From: Nitzschia sp. pyKryTriq1
Lineage: Eukaryota > Bacillariophyta > Bacillariophyceae > Bacillariales > Bacillariaceae
Assembly (NCBI GenBank): GCA_956465555.1
Contig: OY101118.1
Span: forward strand, 2,315,751 to 2,379,750
Length of the DNA stretch: 64,000 nucleotides
Direction: 5' to 3'
Below are positions 41,307 through 52,614 of this stretch, piece after piece. The notes beneath the pieces are model-generated. The model had not been told where the DNA came from, did no database searches, and saw only the letters and a list, made by a program, of their open reading frames with translations. Made by a program: the position numbers and the translations under genes. Numbering within the stretch: the stretch's first letter is position 1; every line of letters starts with the position of its first letter.

Positions 41307-41795
41307 ATGACAAGCTTGCGCTCCTCAACAATTGACACAATCTCCAAAGACTACCGGCACGCGATGAAAAGCTTCTCACATACAATGACAGAGCAAATTA
41401 CGATGTCTCCAATGATGGCTGGTGGCTACACTGGCCAGGTCGCATCCAGTGACGACCGACGAGCTTATGATGATGGTCGCCCTGATATGTCTGAGACGTC
41501 TTCCGCAAAGTCCTCGTCCGAAGAGGGGGAGGAAGAAGACTCTTTCGATAATGATGGAGTTCCTATGCCGAGAATCAGCAGCTCGACTGTGCCTATCATT
41601 TTGGAAGTCGCTCCAAGGACCGCAAGCTTCGATTCGAAGGATCCTCTCTTCCGGGGTGTTTGCTTGTACAGCGGAAGCATGGCTTTGGACCGACGCGAGG
41701 AGTTGGAATCACGACCTGAGAACAAAGTTGTGTCTCCCAGTGGACGGCTATCGCGGTTCCTTCCTTCGGTCTTCTCAAGAAACGGCCGTTCTTAA
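41307..41795 (+). CDS. Hypothetical Ser-rich acidic protein
   Basis: 162 residues from ATG 41307 (MTSLRSSTIDTISKDYRHAMKSF). Low complexity: Met/Ser/Asp-rich, with an acidic stretch SSAKSSSEEGEEEDSFDNDG. A more ordered segment follows (VPIILEVAPRTASFDSKDPLFRGVCLYSGSMAL), then a basic end (RLSRFLPSVFSRNGRS). No domain recognised. Continuous open frame and consistent codon use suggest a real gene. Confidence 0.5.
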   Translation: MTSLRSSTIDTISKDYRHAMKSFSHTMTEQITMSPMMAGGYTGQVASSDDRRAYDDGRPDMSETSSAKSSSEEGEEEDSFDNDGVPMPRISSSTVPIILEVAPRTASFDSKDPLFRGVCLYSGSMALDRREELESRPENKVVSPSGRLSRFLPSVFSRNGRS

Positions 41796-43354
41796 AAAAA
41801 ATCATTTATCCGTTGTGCTGGCTCGACATCCGTGGTCAATCGCCATCCATTCTTCGAAAATACACAATCATCTCAATGATAACACCCCCGTCGCTATGAG
41901 TTCTTCATTTTAATTTACCACAGCCGACGTTAGACTCCTTGCTCTATCGGATCTTTTCAACTCGCATCTGATACCCAATCATTTTAGCATTAGTAAACAA
42001 TAAAGATCTTCGTTAATATCGAACTCTTTCTCAAAATCGCAGATTGCTAGAGTGACTATTGGATGTTTCTCACCCCGATATCCTTCTCGAGTATCATGGA
42101 GCCGGTACTATTTGTTGAGAAGCTTTTCAAAATGCTACTGCTTTATTCTCATCTCTACTCGGTACGATTACTAGAGTAGTGGAGAGAGTCCTCACCGCCA
42201 CTCTCAAGAATTTTCCGATCGTCCGCCAAAGTTTTTTGTTTGTTCTCCTTTTTTGCACGGCATTTCTGATGGCCTGCCCTAGTAGTAGTACGAATACTAT
42301 TCTACTACATTCGACGCATTCTATCTTTGCGTGCAATACCAATACTGTGCGTCATCGTGAAGTGTCAAAGGGCATATATGGAATTGTTTCGACGTAGTAC
42401 CTGTACAGTACACGCACCAAACCAACCGCCGGTCTGTGCGTGAATTCGCTGACTATGAGCTTTTGGTTGAGACCCGAGCTCAACGGTCACGAACCGAAAG
42501 CACGGAGAAAAAAATTATATCGAAAGCGACGACGGCCGGCGGCCTGCATCCACGTTCGAGTACAAACCAGCACAGACCAAAACGACAACGACGACGGTAC
42601 CGGTAGTACATTGCCCTATGCACGAGGTAGTCGACAAGAATGATTGAAAGTGTAAATTATGAGCTAGAAATGAATGGTTATTTTGGAACTACTTGTTTCA
42701 AAATCAATTGTTGAGAAAAGATATTGCGCTGACTTGGCGAAATATTAATCTTGCATGACTTTCGCATGGTTGACCAGATGAATCTATTTCATGTGGTTTG
42801 AATCTCATTTTATGTGATGAGCTATTTTCGGTGCCTGTTTGGCAGTTGCAGTCTAGTACATAGACTTGTAGTTTCTGTTGAGTCTTAGCAACGGACGGGG
42901 GCCAGTCGTACGTCGCGCGTCTCACACGCACCCGAGTCATTACGGGCCGACCACGTCATCGACTGGTCGTGGCTAGGGCGTCTGCGCATGCACGGCGCGC
43001 ACTAGCGTGGAAGATCCTTCAGGACATTATCTACCGACGACGGGCAGACTATGGTCGTACGAGTCGCGTAGACCGTGTGTATTGCAACATACCGGGTAGT
43101 AGAAGGATGCGAGATGCGAGTCAGTCGTCGTCGTCGTCGTCTTCGTCGTCTTCGTCAACGATGACTGATATTCACTACTCGTACGAGTACTTCCTTGCTG
43201 GATATCACATTGAAGGGTTGATAAGGGTTGCGATTTGCGGCTCGTCCAGTCAGTTTAGCTGAATGTGGATTGGTAATCTAGTAGCTGATTGAGATTGCTT
43301 GTAGACTAATAGATGGATTGACCGAGACCCTGCAGAGCGGTCTTACCACCGACA
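41796..43354. other. Intergenic, 1.56 kb, no gene seen
   Basis: Contains a TTGAGAAGCTTTTCAA motif at 42114-42129, GTACCGGTAGTAC at about 42597-42609 and a (CGT)n/(CTT CGT) run at 43126-43158. The frames seen are short and unsupported. Confidence 0.45.
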
Positions 43355-44581
43355 ATGCACAAAGACCAAAATGGCAGTCGAACGACCATAGTGGCCTTTA
43401 ATAATGATGATTCCCAGCCTACAAATGAGAAATTGCTCGTAAGTTAGTACTCGCCTTTTTTGTCTGTCGCCCATGCTGGATTCTTCTCAAAAGCTTTCGT
43501 CGTGGTGCTTTATTTCTGGCTATGTCGGCACTCGTATTATTTTTAGTGCACTGCATTTTTGTCGTTCATGGGATTTTCGGTCGCACAAACGATTGCAGCT
43601 TTCTTTGCAAAGTCAGAGGCCTTGATGGGAGATGCGGCCGCGATGATGGTTGATGCACTGACCTACTTATTGAATTGGTATGTAGAGCGACAGAAGCGAG
43701 CCTATGCGGAAATGCTACAACGAGATTCGCATGGCGACCTTGCGCGTCTTCGATATCGGAAGTATCATCTTCAACTGGAACTTCTTTCTCCTTTGGTTTC
43801 AACAGCTGCGTTGTTAGCAGTGACGGGTCTCGTCTTGAACAAAGCCATTCGAATTCTGATTTTGGATACCAATCGGGACATTTCATTGCAGTCCGACCCA
43901 AATTTGAACTTGATGCTATTGTTCAGCATTTTGAATCTTTTTCTAGACGTCTTCAACGTCTTCTTTTTCGCCAAGGCGAATCACGTGTTAGGTTTTGAAA
44001 CAGGGGTACACGACAGTGCTGATGATTCCGTGCCGGTTCAAGATCGTTTGCAGTTGAAAAGTGCCCAACGACTGCTAGACTATGATCCGACGGGCGCTCG
44101 CCACGCTGATCAAAGCGACATGGAGGATGTCTCGACGCCACAGAGAAAAGCTGAACCCTTTGAAATCGAGAATGCAGAGCACAATCATAAACGGGGGGAG
44201 GAGGATTCAAATCTCAACATGTGCTCGGCGTACACCGTAAGTCAACAAGTTCCTGTAGTAGCTTCTGAGTTGCGTGGTATATGGTATCAAACGCATCGAA
44301 TAATCTGACCTTTTCTTCAGCACGTTTTTGCTGATACTTTGAGAAGCATGGCAGTTATTATCGCCTCCATCTTGGCAGATTTTGTGCCGACTATTACTCC
44401 CGAAGAGGCAGATGCTGCTGCAGCGGTCGTTGTATCGGTTTTGATTGCGTTCAGTCTAGTTCCTCTTGCGAAAGGTATGTTGCAGACAGTCGAAGAGTTG
44501 CGGCAAGTCAACGCTCTGCTTATAGAAGGATTGATTGACTCTCTGGATGAAGACGAAGATTTTGACGATGAAGATGGCTGA
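43355..44581 (+). CDS. Cation diffusion facilitator-type metal transporter (CDF/ZnT-like)
   Basis: Exons 43355-43438, 43547-44236 and 44321-44581, all phase 0 (introns 108 and 84 bp), give 344 residues. The first exon encodes only the 28-residue N-terminus. Transmembrane helices surround SEALMGDAAAMMVDALTYLLNWYVE, which carries the two-Asp metal site of CDF TM2. They continue with LLSPLVSTAALLAVTGLVL and LNLMLLFSILNLFLDVFNVFFF. After a polar His/Asp loop the last pair begins HVFADTLRSMAVIIASI, the HxxxD site of TM5. A C-terminal acidic tail (DEDEDFDDEDG) follows. CDF proteins export Zn2+ or Mn2+ from the cytosol in exchange for protons. Slightly atypical loops leave the metal open. Confidence 0.82.
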
Positions 44582-45552
44582 GAATGCAGGGATGCAATAT
44601 TTGAAGCTTTGTAAAATGTACCGCCTGTGAGGCTCCGTGCCGTGAACGAATAGTAGGTGCTGGAGTGGACCACCCAAGGTGCCAGTTAGCCACAACATTG
44701 ATGGCACCTGCGAGAAATTTTCAGCAGGTCGCGACGACGATCCTTGAGCAAGATCTTGGCTGGAAGATTCGTCGGTATCAGTGCTGCAAATCGTTCATCG
44801 ATCGGGCAATAAGGACAACCCGCTCTCTTCTGCCGGATAAAAAATTCATCCTCCTACGATGTAGCCGATGTTGTAGTAGACACCTATGCTACTACTACTT
44901 GGTAGCCTGACGTCCTCTTCGTATCAGTACGTGTACTACGATGTTGCGTGTTCTCTGTTCCTTTGGTTGATTGTGCTCCTCCCCTCTCTCCTCTCTCTTA
45001 GAGGGAGCCCTACCCGAGTACTAGGAGTGCCATACTCGTTTTCATATACAGGAAGACATCATTCAGTACAAGAAGACTACTCCTACTCTACTCTACTCTA
45101 GTAGAGTAGTAGTACCGGTAGAGATACGATGGTGATGATTCCACGTCCTCGTACCTGGTATGGAGGTACCGGTACTACAGTAGTACTTGTATGTCTGTCC
45201 CAGACGTCGTCTGAAGATTGAGGGGGAGAGGGAAGATCCGAAAAGTGGGGGAAGAATCGGTGCAAGAAAAAATTGAGAGAGGGAATGAAATGACGAAGGA
45301 CGACAAAAGGACGAAGAAACTACTGTACAGGACCAGGTACCGGTACTCGATACGGATGTACCGCGTACATACCGGTACGTTAGAACGATGGAAACCGGAA
45401 GCAACAATGCTGCAGTTCCAAGTGAAACGCACTTACAACTTGCCAAGCCAAGAGCAACGAAGCTAGAGCTGGTGCCTCCTGTACAGTACAAATTGCTCTT
45501 TACTGATATCGAAAACAGCGAACTCTTGGATATTATTTTATAATATTTCGCC
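44582..45552. other. Intergenic, 970 bp, palindromes and CTACTCTAGTAGAG motifs
   Basis: TACTCTACTCTAGTAGAGTAGTA-type inverted motif at about 45085-45112. TACCGGTA fields at 45112-45180 and 45332-45380. No supported gene. Confidence 0.5.
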
Positions 45553-45986
45553 ATGGATTCTTGGGTGGTTGGTCAAATAAGCTTTTGGTATACAGTACGC
45601 AAAGTCAAACCCGCTGCAATCGTTGACAAAGTCATTGAAATCTTCCTGGACATTGTTATCCCGGGCCGTGGTGCCGGAGAGAATAATTGGTAAAATTTCT
45701 TCACATTGTGTTTTGCTGCTAGAAGCTTGGACGACTCCTCCCTCATTTTCTCGTTTTTTTTTTTGCATTCAGGTGGATGAGAGGCATTCGGTCGCTCGAA
45801 CAGGGAGCCGAACGTACACAAAGGGAAATGGACATCCGCACTGACTTGAGACGCTGGGATAATGATTTTCCAGAGCTGCACCATGAGTTGATTGTCAGGT
45901 GGCTGGCGGGGGCGGTAGTGTCGGTGGGCGTGACTTCTCTTTACAATGCGTTGAAACCTCAGCCACAGCGGACTCGGAAATACTAG
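45553..45986 (+). CDS. Small protein with one C-terminal helix, unknown family
   Basis: Exons 45553-45689 and 45773-45986; the 83-bp intron (TG/GTAAAA to GCATTCAG with a T-rich tract) gives 116 residues. The start is MDSWVVGQISFWYTVRKVKPAAIVDKVIEIFLDIVIPG. A charged helical middle (RSLEQGAERTQREMDIRTDLRRWD) is followed by a hydrophobic helix (WLAGAVVSVGVTSLYNAL) and a basic tail. The splice joins two Trp codons cleanly. The small size and single helix suggest an organelle- or ER-membrane protein. No family recognised. Confidence 0.6.
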
Positions 45987-46680
45987 ACCTTCAAATCCAC
46001 TGTAATGGGATCCCTGACCTTCTACGAAGTATTATCTTGCCAATATCTAACAAATCTGCAATGCGCATAGAAAGCAACCCAACACTTCATATCGAGCCTT
46101 TTTTGTACTTTTGAGACTGAGTGGGAATCAACCCTCTCTTCACAGTAGAGCCTTCGTACTTTGTAGCTGGTTTTATTTGTAAGTTACCTGATCCGTGGTC
46201 CTCTAGAGAGGAATGCTCAATGCTGTCCTCGCTCTCTGCTGCTACTGGTGGCCAATGCTCAGTTATCCATCCTTGAGGCTCCAGGCTGTACAAATGAGGG
46301 GGGTGTGGTCCAGTTTTGTGGATGATTCTTGCATTCCTGGAATCACACTATCGTCTACGAGTACTCAGGACGAGTAGAGCATGTGCAATAACAACGCCAC
46401 GACCATTTGGCAGATCCAGTACTACCGGTCGTACCGTACTGTACGTCTCCTGAGATACATCGAAGAGAGCTCATCAAAAGCATAATTGTTTCGGATATTC
46501 TTCTAGATGACGAGTCTTACGAAGTGAATTCTCTATGAAAGTTTCCCAGCAAGAAGATAGATTGAAGGACCCCAGAAATGAAACCAAAAAGCCTACTGAG
46601 TTGATAGGTTCCATTCAACTCCAACTCTGATAGCTGGTACGAGTGCGCGAGAAAAGGATTTGAGGTGGCTGATGGCGCTT
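45987..46680. other. Convergent intergenic, no gene seen
   Basis: About 690 bp between convergent stops. One TACCGGTCGTACCG motif near 46424. Nothing else supported. Confidence 0.4.
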
Positions 46681-47322
46681 TTACAATCCGCCCGATTGTT
46701 CAAGCATGCAGTCGATCTGATCTTGGTCATCCAACTCCAACATCTTCGGCGTCGAATCGGGCTCGATACGCTCTCCGTCCAAAAGAAAACGCAAGGACGC
46801 TGACTGGACTCCCTTTCGCTGCGCGTAAGTCTCAAAAACTTTCTGCATCTTGGTGGTCCTCTTGATCTTGAAGAAAGTCTCTTCCCCGGTCTGATAAAGC
46901 GAAAGGACGTGAAAATGGGTCAGCACATAATTCAGGCTCAACATGAACATGGAACGAGCACAATTTCATAAGGGTTCGGCTCTTCAGTCTGGACATCCAA
47001 GGTCTCCAATGCTCCGGGGCCGTTTTCAAGTTTTGCCTGCGGCCCTCCGAAAAGTTGGATTCCGCAACCAGGATTTCGAAAATTGTGCATTTTGAAAGCT
47101 TTTCAAAGATCAAAGTCGAATCATCGGCGGTATGTCCATTCCAGGCGAAAGGGTGCCAATACAGTTGGAATCATCACTTTGGTGGCAAATGGCAGCGATG
47201 AACGCTCGCGATGGAGTCGGATGAATTTCATGCCGAGTGCAATGACCAACGATATCTCTTACCTGGTCGCGGACACGGATAGTGAGCTGGTCCGGGTTGG
47301 CCTCTCCTTCTTCGGTGGACAT
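46681..47322 (-). CDS. SUMO: SUMO (small ubiquitin-like modifier) precursor
   Basis: Exon 1 is 47322-47263 (20 codons, MSTEEGEANPDQLTIRVRDQ) and exon 2 is 46890-46681. The 372-bp intron is the longest found in this window. The 89-residue product has the full SUMO beta-grasp: LTIRVRDQTGEETFFKIKRTTKM, KVFETYAQRKG, LRFLLDGERIEPDSTPKMLELDDQDQIDCMLEQSGGL. It ends ...QSGG-L, so a SENP/ULP protease must remove only one residue to expose the Gly-Gly used for conjugation. No N-terminal PsiKxE site for chain formation is evident. Length and sequence are typical; identification is secure. Confidence 0.96.
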
Positions 47323-48694
47323 GTTGACAAGATTCTGGTTAGTGTGAAGAACGTGTGACTGTGCAAAACTATGGTCAAAGTTGTTGTTGATTGACAAAGA
47401 AAGGGATTTTTGCTCGGTCGCTCTCTGTATAGGTAACAGGTACAAGTACCGCCGGTACCAGCGCCCACCGGCTGCTCCTCCCACCTCCCACCACCGCGAG
47501 CCGCAGCGTCGCAACGGTCGGTGTGCCGCCAAACCGCTTTGGGGCGCGCGCCGAGTTGACGAAGTCACGCTATTCCGGCTCGAGTTAGATCAAAAAGTGC
47601 GTTTTACCACCCATTTTCAAAGATAGATAAATGTTGACGCAAAAATCTTCATGCTGACGCAGTGTTTACCAGCATTTTCCAAGCTTTTGAAGTTTGCAAT
47701 GCAACGAACTTCGAAGAATGGAACAGTCCAGCCAGGATAAAGGGTTCTAGATATCGGAATTTTGAAGCATGCAAATGAAAGCGCTTGCGATCCACTCCCG
47801 AAGTGATTTTTATTCGCTTAGACCCTGGTCGTTGTTGCCTGGACGGCTGGCGTACCGAGCGTTTCCCGGGAATGAATCCAAATCGGGAATGAATAACAGA
47901 CAGCCCAACAGCACAAGTACACTGTACCGGTACCTGATAGTCTACTCGTACCGGGGTACCGTGTACCGTACGGTACCAGGTACCGGTAGAGTAGGAGGCG
48001 GATGATTGATTCATTCGTAGGTACTTGTAGTAGCTAGCAGAATGAATGTTCATGATGTACCGGTAGAGAATAGAAAGAAAGAAGAAGAATCCCAACCTCT
48101 GCTCTACTACGAGTAGACTACAACCTAATAAATCGATCATGAATCACAATGTCATTCATCTATCAAAATATATGATACCGGTATGATCGTCCATCCTCCA
48201 CGATTGTCGTCTCGTCTCTCTAGAGAGTAGAGCTGGTGGCTACAAAGTCCTCGTACTATTAGTCCTACTAGTATTACTTCTGCTATGACATAATACAGCA
48301 TTCTTCTACCGGTGAAGCAGTAATCCTGGTGGTTGACTTCCTCGGTGGTCTTGACGCAAACTACTGACCTGAGTTCGATGAAAGGAGGAGGTGATCAGAC
48401 CTTCCAGCCGCATTGTTCGTCGCCATGGTGGTCAGTGGTGGTGGGCTTGATGAATGGACAACTGTCGTTGCGTTGGCCTTGGTTTTATGATCTTGACGGT
48501 TTTATATGGCATTCCTGTCGCTTCATCAAGGAGAACAACGATACGCCTTGTCGGTGCCGATTGTATTCATCCGTACCCGCAGACTACACACTACACAAGC
48601 TAGCAGGGACTTCTCCTTGCCCCTCCTACCAACTACATTCTACATACTACTAGAGATTGATCGAAATCCATTTTTCTTTCCAAGCAGAACTAGA
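47323..48694. other. Intergenic, 1.37 kb, no gene seen
   Basis: Left end is the SUMO promoter. Palindrome field at 47918-47992, more at 48056, 48176 and 48307. Frames opposite the eL20 gene are antisense shadows. Confidence 0.45.
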
Positions 48695-49246
48695 TTATCC
48701 GAAGAAGGTGGTAGGGCGAATGGTCGAGTAGGTGGCATCGGTCAGTGCCTTTTGCCCGCGCTTTCCGCTGGCAACACGGTGAGGCAAAGGGAACTTGACC
48801 TTAGCCTTGGCAAATTGCATTCCATTCACACGCCTCAAATCCTTCGCGGCCACAGTAGCCGTTCGGATAATTTGAATGGATCGGGGGCGAGTACGGTGGC
48901 GACCAGCCATTTCATCGTACAATTGCGAGACAGCTCCTGTCAAGGTGACATCTCGGAATTCACGGTACATGTTGTGGGTACCAGATCGCGACGAATAACG
49001 AAGCCAGATGCCGTAGTTCTTGACGATTCGGTCGTTCTTCTCAACAATCTCAACAACATCAAGAATCTCACCGGTGGTCTTCTTCATCTTGCGAAACTGG
49101 TGCATGTAGTACCAGAATTTCGACCTGGCGATAACCTTGTTCGGCGCGAAGATGATCATCCGGTAGGCTTCCGGGTTGGGATGTTCAGGGGTGGGGGCCT
49201 TTCGGCCCACCACCTGGTATTGTTTCATAATTCCGGAGACGGTCAT
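48695..49246 (-). CDS. RPL18A: 60S ribosomal protein eL20 (L18a)
   Basis: Structural protein of the cytosolic large ribosomal subunit. 183 residues (family about 175-180), intronless within the coding region. Clear signature: MKQYQVVGRKAPTPEHPNPEAYRMIIFAPNKVIARSKFWYYMHQFRKMKKTTGEI, later IWLRYSSRSGTHNMYREFRDVTLTGAVSQLYDEMAGRHRTRPRSIQIIRT. The start ATG at 49246 lies one base after TCTCTCTTCCTGCAG, a strong acceptor, so a 5'-UTR intron almost certainly precedes it; this is common in ribosomal-protein genes. A pyrimidine-rich stretch (CTTCTTTTTCTCC on the minus strand near 49610) may mark the transcript start. Confidence 0.96.
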   Translation of the reverse strand: MTVSGIMKQYQVVGRKAPTPEHPNPEAYRMIIFAPNKVIARSKFWYYMHQFRKMKKTTGEILDVVEIVEKNDRIVKNYGIWLRYSSRSGTHNMYREFRDVTLTGAVSQLYDEMAGRHRTRPRSIQIIRTATVAAKDLRRVNGMQFAKAKVKFPLPHRVASGKRGQKALTDATYSTIRPTTFFG

Positions 49247-50699
49247 TCTGCAGGAAGAGAGAAATAGGTGAGACGATTTGACGGCTTGGCTTGAAGCAAT
49301 AGGAGAACAGGGGGTTGTGGTTGCACCCGAAATTTCTGTCAATCCAAAAATGAATAGCCACCATCCATACAGCAGCAACTACAAAATTATCTACTAAAAT
49401 AAATCATCATGGATCAAATCAAACACCATTCAAGTCAAACACACCTTGCAAGATTGTCTCAAATCGATATTGACAATGGAGCTTGCGACTTGGTTGGATG
49501 CTCACAACGGCGGCGGGCAGAGCAGCAGCCGTCGGTGAGGTGGATGGCTTGGTTTGCACTGTCGTTTTGTCGATCGAAAAAATAAAGGCAACCAACGCGC
49601 GCGGGAGAAAAAGAAGTAACAAGTAAGTGTTCAGTTGACTAAATTGACCAAAACCCAACATTGAATATAGGAAGGATGGTATCCGAAATAAGATAATACA
49701 TAGTACATACGTAGATACATAACTTCACATCAGAGATCGCTCTGTACAGTAGAGTACAGTCAGTACTTGTTCGGACAGTACTAAGAGTAGTACGACAGGT
49801 AGATGTGCTGGTACCGGAGCTACCAGTAGTTCGTAGCTACTACTCTCTACTCTCTACTACTACTCCACTCGAGAAATGTATCCCTCTCTACTAGAGGTAC
49901 TGTACCGGTAGGAGACGAGGGTAGATGGCATAAACAAAGACGGCGTGTCTTCCTTTATACTACGTACAAACAACCTAGAGTAATATCTAATGGGTTGTTT
50001 TTAAGAAAGTGAGCTATTTTAGATGGAGGGATTTTAGTGGATTTGAGAGTGGATTCGAGAAGCTTTTTGAGAAGCTTTTTGTAGCAGGCATTGTTGGGTG
50101 CACTTCACAGCGAGTGAGAAGGTAGTGGATCCACCGTCGATGATGGTCGCGAAGGAATGGAATGAATCCGTAGGAGCATGCATTCAGGACCTCAAGAACC
50201 GCACCGGGAGGGTAGCGATTGAGAGAGTCGAACAAGAAAACATACTGGTAGAAGGCATACCAAGCATCATCACAGTCGGGAATGTTGAATTCGTCTGGAG
50301 AAGCCAGTTGAGAAGCAAGCAAGCGGGTTGCGAAGCATCAAGAAAGGATGTGGCAACCGGAGCTGAGGCTCGAGGGAGAGGGGTCTACTCGTACACGAAT
50401 ACTAGTCATTGCTATTAGAGTGGTGGAGAGTCGTCAAAACATTGTTCCTGGCGTGGTTGTGACTATGGTTCAATAGACTGGCGAGAACAGCGACGCTATG
50501 TATGGATTACCCAAAAATCATGTACAACAACTATAGATGGTAGGTTAGGTTCTTGAGACGCAAAGTCGGAGTACTCGTGTGATGGTACCGGGGTACCAAC
50601 TGTGTTTCGAGAAATCGAAGTTCAGCGTGAACACCGCCTATCTTTATATGATGGATTGACCAGGCTACTCCGACTTTGAAGTGTAAGGAAATAATTGTC
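49247..50699. other. Intergenic, 1.45 kb; eL20 leader plus unresolved frames
   Basis: Left part should hold the eL20 5'-UTR exon and promoter. CTACTCTC motifs and TACCGGTA occur at 49800-49910, and two adjacent GAGAAGCTTTTTG units at 50058-50082. Overlapping frames on both strands near 50014-50418 look faintly protein-like, but neither has a convincing start or domain. Confidence 0.4.
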
Positions 50700-51681
50700 T
50701 CAAACACCAACGGGCTCTTCCTCTATCGTTGCTTTTAGGACGCACAGCAGTCCATAAGTTTTGAATTTCCCTTCCTTGCTTAGTGGAATGGCCTGTTCTC
50801 GGTCAGCATTTCCCTTTATTGCGATTCTGTCTTGCAGCTCGGCGATGGTTGTTTCAAACTCTCCAATGATTCTGTGAACTCCGTTGTCGTTGTGATCAAA
50901 AACAGTGATTTTCAACGGCCAGTCTAGCTTGCCATAACATAGCTCCTCGAGTCCAATTGTAGTTGGCCTCCAGTACGGGTTCAGGTTGTTCTCGACTGGC
51001 TCACTTCTGTAGACAACATTCCACTTCACTTGAGCAATACTATAATCAGCGTTTTTTTTTGATATCTCAAAAAAGGGGTCAGACCGACCTAAACCGAAGG
51101 CGCCGGGCTCCACGTTCTTCATGTCCAGTCCCCGTAGGTGCAATCGGAGGAGCCCTCGCGCGGGTCCCATTTGGCTCTTTTCAATGTGGCAACAAATTCT
51201 AAGCCACAATTCGAATCATCCGGAATCATGATCACAGCAATGAGTTACTGGACGAAGAAAGAATATGGTACACAAGTTCCGAGTCGTCGTCGCTGTCTCG
51301 AATCAATCAGCACAACTGCAGAACTCACCTGCTCGCCTCATTCTTTCCGACTTGTTCCGACTTTGTGTTCCCAGCCTCTTGGTAGACGCTCGTAGCCTCA
51401 AACCGCGCTTCCCCAATCCAAAGTGGCTCTTTTCCATTCCGATAGTCCCAGATGGTGATCTCCAGATGAGTGAGTTCGGATGGCGAAAACTCGAGAAAGA
51501 ACACTTTGCACCAATCGGGACTCAAAGTTCTCTCGATATGCTCTGTCTCGCCCAATTTGGTCCCGTCCTGAGGTCCCGATACAATCTTCACGCTAGCATA
51601 CGGGGACATTTTTCGGAACCATCCTTTGTTGGGGAGGTTTATAGCGTGAAGCGACAATTGATATCGTTCTCTGTCCGTCAT
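50700..51681 (-). CDS. Double C2-domain protein
   Basis: Exon 1 is 51681-51329 and exon 2 is 51198-50700; the 130-bp intron (CAG/GTGAGT to CTTAG) splits an Arg codon, giving 283 residues. The first C2-like domain (about 5-110) is YQLSLHAINLPNKGWFRKMSPYASVKIVSG...ERTLSPDWCKVFFLEF, then HLEITIWDYRNGKE. The second (about 128-265) is LLRLHLRGLDMKNVEPGAFGLGRSDPFFEISKK...ENNLNPYWRPTTIGLEEL, then WPLKITVFDHNDNGVHRIIGEFETTI. The second retains the SDPF and FDHND acidic loop residues for Ca2+. Domain order resembles copines, but no vWA domain follows. Likely a Ca2+/membrane-binding adaptor. Confidence 0.85.
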
Positions 51682-52614
51682 TTTCTTCGAACTGCTTTTG
51701 TTGTGCACTTGATAATGATGACGTGTCTAAACAAACAAGAGGCGTCTGTGCAGCAGCTATGATCGACGACTCACTCACTCACTCACTCAATCAATCAATC
51801 AATCAATCAATCACCCGGCTCTCTTTTCTTTCTGATCGAAGGTTTGCTAGGGACTTGGAAATGGTGTAAGCGTGTAGTGTGGACTTTTTCTTGCTCGTTA
51901 GTGTCTCTTGTTTCTTGTTGTCGCTGTTACGACATTTTGCACAGAATACGGGGAAGTTGGAAATTGGAAAGGGGGTGGCGTGCGTACGCGAAAAAAAGGA
52001 ACGAAAAAAATTGAACGTCGCATTGATTTCGGGGGAATAATCTCTCTAGATTTTCCCTCCCTTCGTGACCAATGGGCTCAACGCGCTGGGCTTCCCGCTC
52101 TACAATTATTTAAGCAGGTACTTCTACTGCATACCAGGTGCTACTGAACAAAAACAATCTATACTGTACTTCCATTACCGCTATTACAGTACGTTACCAT
52201 ACTCGCTACCTGTATCTATTACTTCCAGTACTGGTACCTTGTGCATTAATGTCTATACTATCAGTATACGAGTAGAGGATAGCTTTGAATTGTTCTGGGA
52301 TACAAGTGCGACGCTACTAGAGTAGAGCGGCTGGGCAAGCGTATTTTTTAAGATGTCAGCCGATGGAAGGGTAAGCTTTTTTCCTGCGATCGTTAGGCAG
52401 GATGTGCAAAGTACTTCATGGTCTCCTTTTCATGTGCGATCAGAATTTTGTTAGTCCAGCAGTAGTTGTGATGACACGACACCAAGCTCGTCAGGGGCGA
52501 CGATAACATCGTGGATTATGTCTAACATCATCGTTCGCCCGACCTCCATACGAATAGGGTGCTAAAGAAAAGCGGGCGAGGCGTCGGGCGACAACGTTGC
52601 GAAAGCACCAACAT
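51682..52614. promoter_or_regulatory. Divergent intergenic with (TCAA)n; may hold a first exon of the amine oxidase
   Basis: (CACT)/(CAAT)n microsatellite at 51771-51812. ATG TCA GCC GAT GGA AGG followed by GTAAGC at 52353-52372 could be a six-codon first exon. A matching acceptor (GAATAG, 52556-52557) would extend the amine oxidase with a basic GAKEKRARRRATT segment. Confidence 0.4.

Noticed and set aside
50014-50418. Overlapping protein-like frames on both strands
   Set aside because: The minus frame has no ATG after its upstream stop, the plus frame has no domain, and neither strand has splice support.
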